From positions 124,001 through 188,000 of the forward strand of contig NZ_JADUCM010000004.1 in assembly GCF_016009175.1 (NCBI RefSeq): a stretch of 64,000 nucleotides of DNA. Direction: 5' to 3'. The stretch comes from Pseudomonas alkylphenolica. Lineage in GTDB: Bacteria > Pseudomonadota > Gammaproteobacteria > Pseudomonadales > Pseudomonadaceae. Position 1 is the stretch's first letter. Every line of letters starts with the position of its first letter. The notes under the pieces were generated by a model that worked only from the letters and a program-made list of their open reading frames with translations, was not told the origin of the DNA and searched no databases. Positions 28,427-36,937 of the stretch are shown piece after piece. The position numbers and the translations under genes are program-made.

Positions 28427-28690
28427 TCAGATGCCCATGCTTTGCAGGCTCTGAACGATATTGCGCAAGGTGGCGGTCAGCCCCGGATGGTCGACCTCAA
28501 AGCGCTCAACGGCGAGGTTGACGCCGTCGACCAGGTTGTTGTCCGGGGTCACGGCTTCGAGTTTCATCTCGGCCTCGATCTGCTGCATCAGTTCTTGCAG
28601 ATGCTCGCGCTCTTCCAGGGAAAGCGGTGGATTTTGTTCCAGTTGCTCGCGCAGAGTCTCGAGTTGCTTTTGCAGTTCGCGGGCAGGCAT
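28427..28690 (-). CDS. DUF4404 family protein
   Basis: 87-residue protein predicted to be two or three helices, with the first likely a coiled coil (ELQKQLETLREQLEQNP, HLQELMQQIEAEMKLE). The C-terminal part FEVDHPGLTATLRNIVQSLQSMGI is typical of DUF4404. The ATG at 28690 has GGAG 7–10 nt upstream; the open frame extends further but without support. No signal peptide or catalytic motif. Function unknown. Confidence 0.8.
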   Translation of the reverse strand: MPARELQKQLETLREQLEQNPPLSLEEREHLQELMQQIEAEMKLEAVTPDNNLVDGVNLAVERFEVDHPGLTATLRNIVQSLQSMGI

Positions 28691-28814
28691 GGGTGATCTC
28701 CCTTTATGAATAGGCACAGTCATGGACCCCGGTATCGGGCGAAAGGTCCATGCCTCGCCTTCTAGAGTAATCCACCAGGCGGCGCTTTGCATGACGCGGA
28801 TCAACGGCCCTGTA

Positions 28815-29381
28815 TCAGGGCTTTTCGCCCTTCAGGCGGCGTTGGGCGATATCTGCCAGGCAGTCGCCTAGCGCTTCGAGGTGATCGATCACCGAATGCA
28901 CACCCAGGGCGAACAGTTGCAAGGTCGCCTTGGCGCGTTTGCGTTCCTGGTCCAGCGGGCTCAGGGCCTGCCATTGCTGGCTGTCAATGCCGCACAGTGA
29001 TTTGCCGGTGGCCAGGCCGATGGTCCACAGCCCGGCGTTCAATCCTGCTTGCAGCAGACGCGGCTCACCACTGACCAGCACGCAACCCTCCAGCTTGCCG
29101 GCGTTGAGGCCCATCAACGCGTGCCAGCAGGCATCCGGCGCAGGCCAAGGAGTCGACACCGGGTGGGCCTTGAGCCAGGTCGGCAAAGGGGGGATCAGGT
29201 GTGCGATGTCGGTGGCAGGCAGTTCATCCAGCCAGGCACAGGGCACCTGCTGTTGATGCAGCCAGTCGAGGGTCTGCAAGGCGCCAGGGGCAGGGCGGGG
29301 CGATTTCGATTCGGTGCCTGTTTCAACAAGGCAGTCGCGCAAGCCGAACAACAAGGCGGTAATGGCGGGAACGTCTGGCAT
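28815..29381 (-). CDS. HAD-superfamily-like protein with degenerate active site
   Basis: 188 residues with the general layout of a HAD phosphatase resembling phosphonoacetaldehyde hydrolases (GALQTLDWLHQQQVPCAWL, then CVLVSGEPRLLQAGLNAGLWTIGLATG). Motif I, which should read D-x-D-G-T, is LLFGLRDCLVET: the nucleophile Asp is Gly and the acid/base Asp is Arg. It is therefore unlikely to be a phosphatase, and may be a binding or regulatory protein. It is divergent from mlaA. I am sure of the gene and moderately sure of the fold. Confidence 0.75.
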   Translation of the reverse strand: MPDVPAITALLFGLRDCLVETGTESKSPRPAPGALQTLDWLHQQQVPCAWLDELPATDIAHLIPPLPTWLKAHPVSTPWPAPDACWHALMGLNAGKLEGCVLVSGEPRLLQAGLNAGLWTIGLATGKSLCGIDSQQWQALSPLDQERKRAKATLQLFALGVHSVIDHLEALGDCLADIAQRRLKGEKP

Positions 29382-29577
29382 GGCAACATCCCTGTAAATA
29401 GCCTGAAGGCTACACTTCGCGTGTTACGTTCTGGTTACGGCGTGACGACACAGATATTCACAAATTTATTACCTTGTTTGTGTCAGGGTGTTTATCAGTG
29501 GAAGAGTCTTTATACTTGTTTCCTTTTAAGCGAAGGGCGCGTAGCGTCCGCTGCAATGAATGTCTAGGAGTAACTCT

Positions 29578-30285
29578 ATGCGTAGGAACGGTACAGACGT
29601 GATCAATCGGATGGCCCGGGCCTGTGTCTGTGCCGGGCTGATGCTGGCGCCCTTGGGTGCAGCCCAGGCGGCAACCGAGGAAGACCCCTGGGAAAGCGTC
29701 AATCGGCCGATCTTTACTTTCAACGACACCATTGATACCTACGCGCTCAAGCCGCTGGCCAAGGGTTACCAGGCGATTACCCCGCAGTTTCTGGAAGATG
29801 GCATTCACAACATGTTCCTCAACGTGGGTGATGTCACCAACCTTGCGAACAACGTCCTGCAACTCAAGCCCCATGCCGCCGGTGTCGATATTGCGCGCAT
29901 GATCGTCAACACCACCTTCGGGATTGGCGGCTTCTTCGATGTCGGCACCAAGATGGGCCTGCAGCGCAATGACGAGGACTTCGGCCAGACCCTGGGTTAC
30001 TGGGGGGTCAGCAGCGGTCCTTACGTGATGCTGCCATTGCTGGGCCCAAGCACCGTGCGTGACGCCATCGGCAAGTACCCGGACACCTACACCGAACCGT
30101 ACCGCTATATCGACCACGTGCCGACGCGCAACACCGCGCTTGCTGTGGATGTCGTCGACACGCGGGCCAGCTTGCTGTCGGCAGAGAAGCTGATCCGCGG
30201 TGACAAGTACGTGTTCATTCGCAATGCCTACCTGCAGAACCGCGAGTTCAAGGTCAAGGACGGTCAGGTCGAAGACGATTTTTAA
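29578..30285 (+). CDS. mlaA: Outer-membrane lipid asymmetry protein MlaA (VacJ)
   Basis: 235 residues. MlaA removes mislocalised phospholipid from the outer leaflet and hands it to MlaC for return to the inner membrane. A signal sequence (MARACVCAGLMLAPLGAAQA) precedes EDPWESVNRPIFTFND, then the family hallmarks NNVLQLKPHAAG, NTTFGIGGFFDVGTKMG and LGYWGVSSGPYVMLPLLGPST. No cysteine follows at a standard lipobox cleavage point: the signal ends AAQA|ATEE, so it looks like a secreted rather than lipidated form, although the Cys at 15–17 could be read differently. The ATG at 29578 has TAGGAG upstream. Followed by a terminator. Confidence 0.93.
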   Translation: MRRNGTDVINRMARACVCAGLMLAPLGAAQAATEEDPWESVNRPIFTFNDTIDTYALKPLAKGYQAITPQFLEDGIHNMFLNVGDVTNLANNVLQLKPHAAGVDIARMIVNTTFGIGGFFDVGTKMGLQRNDEDFGQTLGYWGVSSGPYVMLPLLGPSTVRDAIGKYPDTYTEPYRYIDHVPTRNTALAVDVVDTRASLLSAEKLIRGDKYVFIRNAYLQNREFKVKDGQVEDDF

Positions 30286-30304
30286 TCCTCACGTCTGTCC
30301 ACAG

Positions 30305-30329
30305 AAGGCGACCCTCGGGTCGCCTTTTT
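30305..30329 (+). terminator. Rho-independent terminator after mlaA
   Basis: Stem AAGGCGACCC / GGGTCGCCTT with a very short loop and a T run. Confidence 0.92.
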
Positions 30330-30401
30330 CATGCCTGTTTTTCAGCCGTTTCTGGCAGGCCGGGGAGCGCCACTTGCTTGCAGGGTCTGCTTTAAATTAA
30401 T

Positions 30402-30420
30402 ATTGCAAATAGTTATCACT
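30402..30420. promoter_or_regulatory. Fur-like box upstream of the ECF sigma gene
   Basis: ATTGCAAATAGTTATCACT; its complement contains TGATAACTATTTGCAA, a recognisable variant of the Pseudomonas Fur consensus (TGATAAT-type repeats). It lies 22 nt before the sigma factor start. Confidence 0.55.
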
Positions 30421-30441
30421 TACAAAAATACACCGCCCGTC

Positions 30442-30954
30442 ATGAGCGAACTTGTGTCTGCCCCCCTAAACCAGCTACGTACCGTCGAAGCGCTGTACAG
30501 CGGTCATCACGGATGGCTTTACGCACGCTTGCGCAAACGCCTTGGCAACGCCATGGATGCGGCTGATCTGGTGCAGGACACCTTTGCCCGCATTCTCGCC
30601 TCGAACGTCACAGTGTTCGATGAGCCCCGGGCCTACCTCAACTGCGTTGCAGGGGGCATCCTGGCCAACTGGTGTCAACGCAAAGCCCTGGAGCGCGCCT
30701 ACCTGTCCGCGTTGGCGGCGCTTCCGGCGCCCGAGGTGCCGTCGCCGGAAACCCGCTACCTGCTGCTGGAAACACTGCATGAAATCGACGCGATGCTCGA
30801 CAGCCTGCCGCCCCTGGTCAGGCGCGCCTTCTTGTTGTCGCAAATCGGCGGCATGAGGTACGAGGCCATTGCCGAACAGCTTGGCGTGTCACTGATCACC
30901 GTCAAACGCTACATGAAACAGGCGTTTGTGCAGTGTCTGGCATTGGTGGAGTAG
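30442..30954 (+). CDS. FecI-type ECF sigma factor
   Basis: 170 residues. Region 2 includes LYSGHHGWLYARLRKRLGN and DAADLVQDTFARIL; region 4 includes LPPLVRRAFLLSQIGGMRYEAIAEQLGVSLITVKRYMKQA (helix-turn-helix). Iron-starvation sigma factors of this group direct transcription of the neighbouring TonB receptor when the cognate ferric siderophore is bound. The ATG follows a Fur-like box, so low iron should induce it. The stop is directly joined to the FecR gene. Confidence 0.93.
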   Translation: MSELVSAPLNQLRTVEALYSGHHGWLYARLRKRLGNAMDAADLVQDTFARILASNVTVFDEPRAYLNCVAGGILANWCQRKALERAYLSALAALPAPEVPSPETRYLLLETLHEIDAMLDSLPPLVRRAFLLSQIGGMRYEAIAEQLGVSLITVKRYMKQAFVQCLALVE

Positions 30955-31932
30955 ATGACAGGTATTCGGCGTAATGACGCAATCGATGCCGGCACCCTCG
31001 ATGAAGCAGCCGAGTGGCTGATGACCATGAGTGACGGCGACGTAACCGACGCGCAGAAAGCCGCGCTGGCTGTCTGGCGCAGCAGCAGTCCTGAACGCGA
31101 GCAGGCCTGGCGCCGGGCCGAGTTGCTGATGAGCAAACTGGGCAGCTTGCCGGCGTCGGTGTCGATGCCCGCCCTGGACCGCCCGGCCGACCCGGATCGC
31201 CGGGCAGCAATCACCCGGCTGGCGCTGTTGCTCGCAGTCGGGCCTGCACTCTGGGCGAGCTGGAAGGTTGGCGAGCACCAGGGCTGGACGGCCGACTACA
31301 GTGTCGCCGTTGGCGAACGCCGCGAATTGACCTTGGTCGATGGCACGCAGGTGGTACTCAATACCGATTCGGCGATCGATGTGCAGTTCGATGCTGACCA
31401 GCGACTCATCCACCTGCGCCGGGGTGAAATCCTCGTGCAGACCGCCACCGACCACCTCGTGCCGTCCCGCCCGTTACGGGTAGCGACCCGCGAAGGGCGG
31501 ATGCAGGCGTTGGGCACACGCTTTTGCGTACGTGAGCAGGCCGGGCGCACTTACCTGGCTGTGCTGGAAGGTGCCATCCGGGTCGAGCCGGTCAATGCCG
31601 TCGCCAGCGAACGCCTGATTGTGCAGGCTGGCGAGAAGGCCGACTTCGATGCGCGTACCTTCAGCCCGGTCAGCATGGTCGACAACACGGTTACCGCCTG
31701 GACCCAAGGCATGCTGTTGGCCGACAAAATGAGGCTGGCCGATTTCGTTGCCGAACTGGCGCGTTACCGGCGTGGTTTCCTGCGCTGTGATCCGGCCATT
31801 GCCAACCTGGCTGTTTCGGGCGCATTCCCGCTCAGCGATACCACACACAGCTTGAGCATGCTGGTACAGACCTATCCCGTCACGCTGAGCACGCACATGG
31901 GCGGCTATTGGGTGTTGCTGTCTGCCCGCTGA
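30955..31932 (+). CDS. FecR-family anti-sigma / sigma regulator
   Basis: 325 residues. The cytoplasmic N-terminal domain (DAGTLDEAAEWLMTMSDGDVTDAQKAALAVWRSSSPEREQAW) is DUF4880, which binds the sigma factor. One membrane segment follows (ITRLALLLAVGPALWASW), then the periplasmic FecR domain (VGERRELTLVDGTQVVLNTDSAIDVQF, GEILVQTA, ALGTRFCVR) and a C-terminal domain that contacts the receptor's signalling domain. Its ATG begins on the base after the sigma stop codon, so translation is coupled. Confidence 0.93.
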   Translation: MTGIRRNDAIDAGTLDEAAEWLMTMSDGDVTDAQKAALAVWRSSSPEREQAWRRAELLMSKLGSLPASVSMPALDRPADPDRRAAITRLALLLAVGPALWASWKVGEHQGWTADYSVAVGERRELTLVDGTQVVLNTDSAIDVQFDADQRLIHLRRGEILVQTATDHLVPSRPLRVATREGRMQALGTRFCVREQAGRTYLAVLEGAIRVEPVNAVASERLIVQAGEKADFDARTFSPVSMVDNTVTAWTQGMLLADKMRLADFVAELARYRRGFLRCDPAIANLAVSGAFPLSDTTHSLSMLVQTYPVTLSTHMGGYWVLLSAR

Positions 31933-32042
31933 GTTGCCTGGGCGCTGAAAAATAAAATGCGCTTGGGGTGATACTTTTTTTCATCTGGACTGGCAACAGG
32001 AGAGAACAGCACTTTTATCTCCGTCTTAAGGATCTTCCCCTC

Positions 32043-34475
32043 ATGTCAGTTGTACGTCGTCCTCGCGGTGAATGCAGGTTGGCAATGGCCATTCGCACTG
32101 CCGCGCTCAGTGTTGCCCTGGTCACAGCAAGTACTTCTTCCTGGGCTGCCACCCCCCGGCAACTGGATGCCATCGCCAGTCAAACCTACGAGATTCCGCC
32201 AGGGCCCCTGGGGCGTGCGCTGTCCAGCTTTGCCATGCAGTCGGGCATTGCGCTGTCGTTTGAACCGGCCTTGACCGAGGGGCTGCATAGCGCAGGGCTG
32301 TCGGGCACGTACTCGGGGCCTGACGGCGTGGCGCAACTGCTGGCCGGTAGCGGGCTGGAGCTGGTTGAGCGCAATGACGGCAGCTACACCTTGACCAGGC
32401 GTGTTGCCGACAGTGGCGACGGGCTTACGCTGGCCGCTACCACGATCGACGCCAACAGCCTGCAGGGCAGTGCGTTGCCCGATGCGTTCGCCGGTGGACA
32501 AGTCGCCCGTGGCGGGCGAGTCGGCATGCTGGGCAACAAGGACGTGATGGATACACCGTTCAGTGTGACCAGCTATACCGCAAAAACCCTGGCCGACTTG
32601 CAGACGGTGACCGTTGCCGATGCGCTGGAGCGTGACCCGTCAGTGCGCTCCACCGGGCAGACCGGCGGGATTGTCGATTCGTTTTTCATTCGCGGATTTC
32701 CCGTGGGCGAGGGCAACCTCGGTGAGCTGGCGTTTGACGGCGTCTATGGCGTGGCCCCCAACTACCGCGTCTTCACCGAATATGCCGAGCGGGTTGAAGT
32801 GCTCAAAGGGCCGGGCGCCCTGATGTACGGCATCTCGCCCAACAGCGGCGTTGGCGGCGTGATCAACATCGTCCCCAAGCGCGCGCTGCCTGAAGACCTG
32901 ACCCGTTTTACCGCCAGCTACAGCTCTGATACCCAGGCGGGCGGGCATATCGATGTCAGTCGCCGCTTCGGTGAAGAAAAGCAGTTTGGCGTGCGTTTCA
33001 ATGGCAGTGTCCAGCAGGGGGATACTGCCATTGATAACCAGGAGCGCGAACTGGACATCGGCGCCATTGCCCTCGACTACCAGGGCGAACGACTGCGTTT
33101 GAACCTCGACTTCATCAGTCAGAAAGAGCAGTGGGATGCCGCGTCGCGACCCTTCACAGTGGCGGCGGGCATTGACGTGCCGTCGGCGCCCAATGGCCGG
33201 ACCAATCTGTCACAGGACTGGGGCTGGTCGGAAACCAGTGAACAGTCGGCGTTGCTCGGTGGGGAGTATGACCTTAACGAGGCGGTGACGGTGTTCGCCC
33301 ATACCGGTGGTGGCAAGGCGGACGTCAAACGCATGTCCGACCAGGTGCCGCGGATCCTCAATGAGGCGGGTGATACCAGCAATATTCCCGGTTACTACAA
33401 ATTCAATGTCGACCGTTCCACCGCCGATATCGGCTTGCGCGCCCTGTTTGATACCGGGCCGGTCAGTCACACGACCACGGTGATGGCGACGCGGTATCAG
33501 GACGAGCTGTCCCGAGGCATCAACAACGGCACCGACATCCGCTCGAACATCTACCACCCGATCGACGTCCCCAAGCAGTACATAAATGCACCCAAAGTCT
33601 TGCGCGTTTCCGAGTCGGAGCTGTCTGGCGTTGCCATCACCGACACCCTGTCCGTACTCGAAGACCGCGCGCAGTTGACCCTGGGCGTACGCCGGCAATC
33701 AATCGAGTCGCGTAACTACAGCGCCACCGGGGCGGTGACTTCCCGTTACGACGACAGTGCCACGACGCCAGTGGTGGGGGTGGTGGTCAAGCCTTGGGAA
33801 CACGTATCGCTTTATTACAACTACGTGGAAGGCTTGAGCAAGGGCGACATAGCCCCCGCCACGGCCGCCAACTCGGGGGAAGCGTTTGCGCCCTACGAGA
33901 CCAAACAGCATGAGCTCGGGGTCAAGTTCGAACACGGCACGTTCATGACCACCCTGGCACTGTTTCAAATTGAAAAACCCAGCGGTGAACTGGGCGCGGG
34001 TAACCAGTTTTCGGTCCAGGCCGAACAACGCAACCGGGGTGTCGAGCTGAGCATGTTCGGCGAGGTCGCAACGGGTACGCGGGTAATGGGTGGCGTCACC
34101 CTGCTTGACGGTGAGCTGACCGATTCGGCCACCCGCGCCAACCGCGGCAACGAGCCGGTGGGCGTGCCGGATGTGCAGGCCAACCTCTGGGCCGAGTGGG
34201 ATACGCCGTGGGTCGAAGGCTTTACCCTCACGGGCGGTGCGATCTACACCGCCAGCCAGTATGTCAACCAGGCCAACACCCAGGAGCTGGATGCCTGGAC
34301 CCGCATCGACGCCGGGGCGCGCTACGTGACCAAAATCGAAGGTCGGCCGACGACCTTTCGTGCCACCGTGCAGAACGTTTTCGATCGTGAGTACTGGTCG
34401 GGCGTAGCCTCCTATGGCGCCATCTCTCCCGGTTACCCGCGGACGTTGCAGCTGTCGGCCACCGTTGATTTCTGA
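32043..34475 (+). CDS. TonB-dependent siderophore receptor with signalling domain
   Basis: 810-residue outer-membrane transducer. A signal peptide (MAIRTAALSVALVTASTSSWA) is followed by an STN domain (YEIPPGPLGRALSSFAMQSGIALSFEPAL…YSGPDGVAQLLAGSGLEL), the part that contacts FecR. The plug follows (GNKDVMDTPFSVTSYTAKTLADLQ, RVEVLKGPGALMYG), then a beta barrel ending in an aromatic residue (TVDF). The siderophore cannot be named from sequence; the plug and barrel look like the FpvA/FoxA/FiuA group for xenosiderophores. Last gene of the sigma–FecR–receptor set. The ATG at 32043 has AAGGA upstream. Confidence 0.93.
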   Translation: MSVVRRPRGECRLAMAIRTAALSVALVTASTSSWAATPRQLDAIASQTYEIPPGPLGRALSSFAMQSGIALSFEPALTEGLHSAGLSGTYSGPDGVAQLLAGSGLELVERNDGSYTLTRRVADSGDGLTLAATTIDANSLQGSALPDAFAGGQVARGGRVGMLGNKDVMDTPFSVTSYTAKTLADLQTVTVADALERDPSVRSTGQTGGIVDSFFIRGFPVGEGNLGELAFDGVYGVAPNYRVFTEYAERVEVLKGPGALMYGISPNSGVGGVINIVPKRALPEDLTRFTASYSSDTQAGGHIDVSRRFGEEKQFGVRFNGSVQQGDTAIDNQERELDIGAIALDYQGERLRLNLDFISQKEQWDAASRPFTVAAGIDVPSAPNGRTNLSQDWGWSETSEQSALLGGEYDLNEAVTVFAHTGGGKADVKRMSDQVPRILNEAGDTSNIPGYYKFNVDRSTADIGLRALFDTGPVSHTTTVMATRYQDELSRGINNGTDIRSNIYHPIDVPKQYINAPKVLRVSESELSGVAITDTLSVLEDRAQLTLGVRRQSIESRNYSATGAVTSRYDDSATTPVVGVVVKPWEHVSLYYNYVEGLSKGDIAPATAANSGEAFAPYETKQHELGVKFEHGTFMTTLALFQIEKPSGELGAGNQFSVQAEQRNRGVELSMFGEVATGTRVMGGVTLLDGELTDSATRANRGNEPVGVPDVQANLWAEWDTPWVEGFTLTGGAIYTASQYVNQANTQELDAWTRIDAGARYVTKIEGRPTTFRATVQNVFDREYWSGVASYGAISPGYPRTLQLSATVDF

Positions 34476-34489
34476 TCCTCTCCGCTCGC

Positions 34490-34517
34490 GTGTAAGCGTT
34501 GTAATCAACGCTTACAC
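34490..34517. terminator. Perfect hairpin between convergent genes
   Basis: Twelve-bp perfect stem GTGTAAGCGTTG / CAACGCTTACAC with a TAAT tetraloop. It includes the stop codon of the minus-strand membrane protein gene. Probably a bidirectional terminator, without a strong T-tract. Confidence 0.65.
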
Positions 34518-35297
34518 ATTATTGCTCGCAGCGCTCAGGCGGCGCTCCCTCAGGGTGAGGTAACCCACCAGGGCGACAATGATCACCGCGAACACTTCAC
34601 TGGTAGCAACGGTACCAAGCCCAAGCCCGCCTTTGTGCAGGGAATGCGAGAGCCAGTCACCGACCGATGCCCCGAAGGGGCGCGTGAGCACATAGGCAAT
34701 CCAGAAGGTGGTCACCGCGTTCAGGCGGAACAGGTAATGGGCGATGGCCACGGCACCGATGCACAGGGCAAAGATGATGGCCGAGACGGCATAGCCCAGG
34801 CGCATCTGTTCGGACACCAGGTCGCCTGCGGCGGTGCCGAGCGCGAATGTCATCAGAATGGCCGTCCAGTAGAAATACTCGCGCTTGCCCCGGTAGATCG
34901 ACTGGATCGAAAGGGTCTTTTCCTGCGCGTACCAGGCAATGAACGTCAGCCCCAGCAGCACGCTGAAGACGGCCGTTGTGGTGGTCAGTGCAACGCCATA
35001 GGTATCGACCAGGCTGTCGGTGAGCAGTGTGCCAAAGATGCTCACCTGGACCACGGTCAGCCAGTAGACCCAGGGTACATAGCGCTCGGTGCGCAGTTGC
35101 AGCGTCAGTACTGCAACCAGTACGACGCCCATGATCAACGAGGTCAACGGCAACCCGAAGTGCAGCTTGAAGATCAGGAAGTCGGCACCCGTTTCCCCGG
35201 TGGTGGTCGACAGGATCTTGATGATCCAGAAGATCAACGTCACTGCTGGAACCTTGTTCAGCAGTCGTGTTTGTCGAGGGTTGATTGAACTGGCCAT
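34512..35297 (-). CDS. COG4705 multipass membrane protein with four internal repeats
   Basis: 261 residues, about eight membrane segments, no signal peptide. The family (COG4705) has no assigned function. A signature W-x9-G-x4-D occurs exactly four times: Trp24/Gly34/Asp39, Trp79/Gly89/Asp94, Trp144/Gly154/Asp159 and Trp199/Gly209/Asp214. Repeat spacing is 55, 65 and 55 residues, so the protein looks like two halves, each a tandem pair of two-helix units. The four membrane-embedded Asp residues suggest a cation or metal transporter, which is inference. The ATG at 35297 has CGGAG upstream. Convergent with the TonB receptor; monocistronic. Confidence 0.85.
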   Translation of the reverse strand: MASSINPRQTRLLNKVPAVTLIFWIIKILSTTTGETGADFLIFKLHFGLPLTSLIMGVVLVAVLTLQLRTERYVPWVYWLTVVQVSIFGTLLTDSLVDTYGVALTTTTAVFSVLLGLTFIAWYAQEKTLSIQSIYRGKREYFYWTAILMTFALGTAAGDLVSEQMRLGYAVSAIIFALCIGAVAIAHYLFRLNAVTTFWIAYVLTRPFGASVGDWLSHSLHKGGLGLGTVATSEVFAVIIVALVGYLTLRERRLSAASNNV

Positions 35298-35752
35298 GTA
35301 ATTGCTCCGCCTGCCTGTGGATGAGCGGGTATCGCTCTTGAGTGGGAAGGTTGGTGGCAAGCGTAAGCAGCAGGATGTGAAGGTGCCGTCAGGGGCAGGT
35401 CAAGGTTTCATCATTGATCAACGCTAATCAATCGCATCCACGCTGGAGCGTCTGCGTGGTTCGCAATAAAGTGAACGGGGTACCGATTAATATGCCTTGT
35501 GGTAACTGAAAATCGGCGCCTAATAACTCTTGGTGATTTAAGCGGTAAAGACCCGCCGCAAGCATCGGCGTACCCTTGAAACGCCCGGCGGATGGGAGTA
35601 CCGTCTGCGCCTTACAGGGCACCTCTGCTAGTTGCCGGACAATCCGACTTGTCCTACAACTCATAGTAGAGAGGCTAGAAGCGAATCCAGTAAGCGTGCT
35701 CAAGCCTTGACGAGCCGCCTACGCCAACCTAATTCTGGCGCCGTTTGCCCAC
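35298..35752. other. Long intergenic region between COG4705 gene and rssB
   Basis: 455 bp without a convincing gene; possible frames here have no ribosome site or family signature. The rssB-proximal 120 bp holds a promoter (35632–35660). The distal part has several imperfect short inverted repeats (for example CCGAT…ATCGG around 35482–35515) and is richer in A/T than its surroundings. A small RNA cannot be excluded. Confidence 0.6.
35632..35660 (+). promoter_or_regulatory. Probable rssB promoter
   Basis: TTGCCG (35632–35637), 17-nt spacer, TACAAC (35655–35660). This predicts an ~85-nt leader before rssB. A weaker alternative, TTGACG-N17-TAATTC, is at 35707–35735. Confidence 0.5.
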
Positions 35753-36937
35753 ATGCAGAAAACCAGTGCAACGCTGCTGATCATCGATGACGACGACGTC
35801 GTACGTGCGAGTCTTGCCGCCTACCTTGAAGACAGTGGTTTCCGTGTCCTGCAAGCGAGCAATGGCCAGCAGGGCCTTCAGGTCTTCGAACAGAAACAGC
35901 CCGATCTAGTGATCTGCGATCTGCGCATGCCGCAAATGGGCGGTCTGGAGCTGATTCGCCAGGTGACTGAGCGCGCACCCGAGTTGCCGGTCATTGTGGT
36001 GTCCGGTGCCGGGGTGATGAACGACGCGGTCGAAGCCTTGCGCCTGGGCGCAGCCGATTACCTGATCAAGCCCCTGGAAGACCTCGCGGTGCTCGAGCAT
36101 TCGGTACGCCGCGCGCTGGACAGGGCACGTCTGGTGCTGGAAAACCAGCGCTACCGCGAAAAGCTCGAAACCGCCAACCGCGAGCTGGAGGCCAGTCTGC
36201 ACCTGTTGCAGGAAGACCAGACCGCCGGGCGGCAGGTGCAGATGAACATGCTGCCGGAAAGCCCGTGGGTGGCGGACGAGCTGTCATTTGAGCACCAGAT
36301 CATTCCATCGTTGTACCTGTCGGGCGACTTTGCCGACTATTTCCGGGTCGACGAGCGCCGTATCGCGTTCTACCTGGCCGATGTTTCCGGTCATGGCGCC
36401 TCCTCGGCGTTCGTTACCGTACTGCTGAAATTCATGACCACCCGGCTGTTGTTCGAATTCAAGCGCAATTCCAGATTGCGCGACTTCAAGCCTTCAGAAG
36501 TGCTTGGACATATCAACCGCGGCCTGATCAACTGCAAGCTAGGCAAGCATGTGACCATGGTTGGTGGTGTAATAGATGAAGACACGGGCCTGATGACCTA
36601 CAGCATCGGCGGCCATCTGCCCTTGCCTGTGCTGTACACACCGGGCCAGAGCCGCTACCTGGAAGGGCGCGGCTTACCGGTCGGGCTGTTTGAAGAGGCG
36701 ACCTACCAGGACCATGTGCTGGAGTTGCCGCCACAATTCAGCCTGACCTTACTCTCTGATGGCATTCTGGACCTTTTGCCCGGGGATACACTCAAAGATA
36801 AAGAAGCTGCCTTGCCGGAAATCGTCAAGGCCGCGGGTGGCAGCCTGGATGGGCTGCGCCAACGATTCGGATTGGCTACGCTTGGGGAGATGCCGGATGA
36901 TATCGCCCTATTGGTGTTAAGCAGGAACCTTCAATGA
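35753..36937 (+). CDS. rssB: Response regulator with PP2C-type phosphatase domain, RssB
   Basis: 394 residues. N-terminal receiver (TLLIIDDDDVVRASL, phospho-acceptor Asp in LVICDLRMPQMGG, Lys in YLIKPLED), a helical linker (NQRYREKLETANRELEASLHLL), then a PP2C/SpoIIE phosphatase domain (YLSGDFADYFRVDERRIAFYLADVSGHGASSAFVTVLL…LSDGILDLL). In Pseudomonas, RssB with its partner RssC is linked to RpoS control, with the phosphatase acting on the STAS antagonist. This differs from enterobacterial RssB, which delivers RpoS to ClpXP. No strong ribosome site is seen before the ATG. Confidence 0.93.
   Translation: MQKTSATLLIIDDDDVVRASLAAYLEDSGFRVLQASNGQQGLQVFEQKQPDLVICDLRMPQMGGLELIRQVTERAPELPVIVVSGAGVMNDAVEALRLGAADYLIKPLEDLAVLEHSVRRALDRARLVLENQRYREKLETANRELEASLHLLQEDQTAGRQVQMNMLPESPWVADELSFEHQIIPSLYLSGDFADYFRVDERRIAFYLADVSGHGASSAFVTVLLKFMTTRLLFEFKRNSRLRDFKPSEVLGHINRGLINCKLGKHVTMVGGVIDEDTGLMTYSIGGHLPLPVLYTPGQSRYLEGRGLPVGLFEEATYQDHVLELPPQFSLTLLSDGILDLLPGDTLKDKEAALPEIVKAAGGSLDGLRQRFGLATLGEMPDDIALLVLSRNLQ

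Noticed and set aside
35428..35703. 91-codon minus-strand frame in the rssB upstream gap
   Set aside because: No ribosome site, biased composition, and it overlaps the likely rssB promoter; no recognisable protein features.
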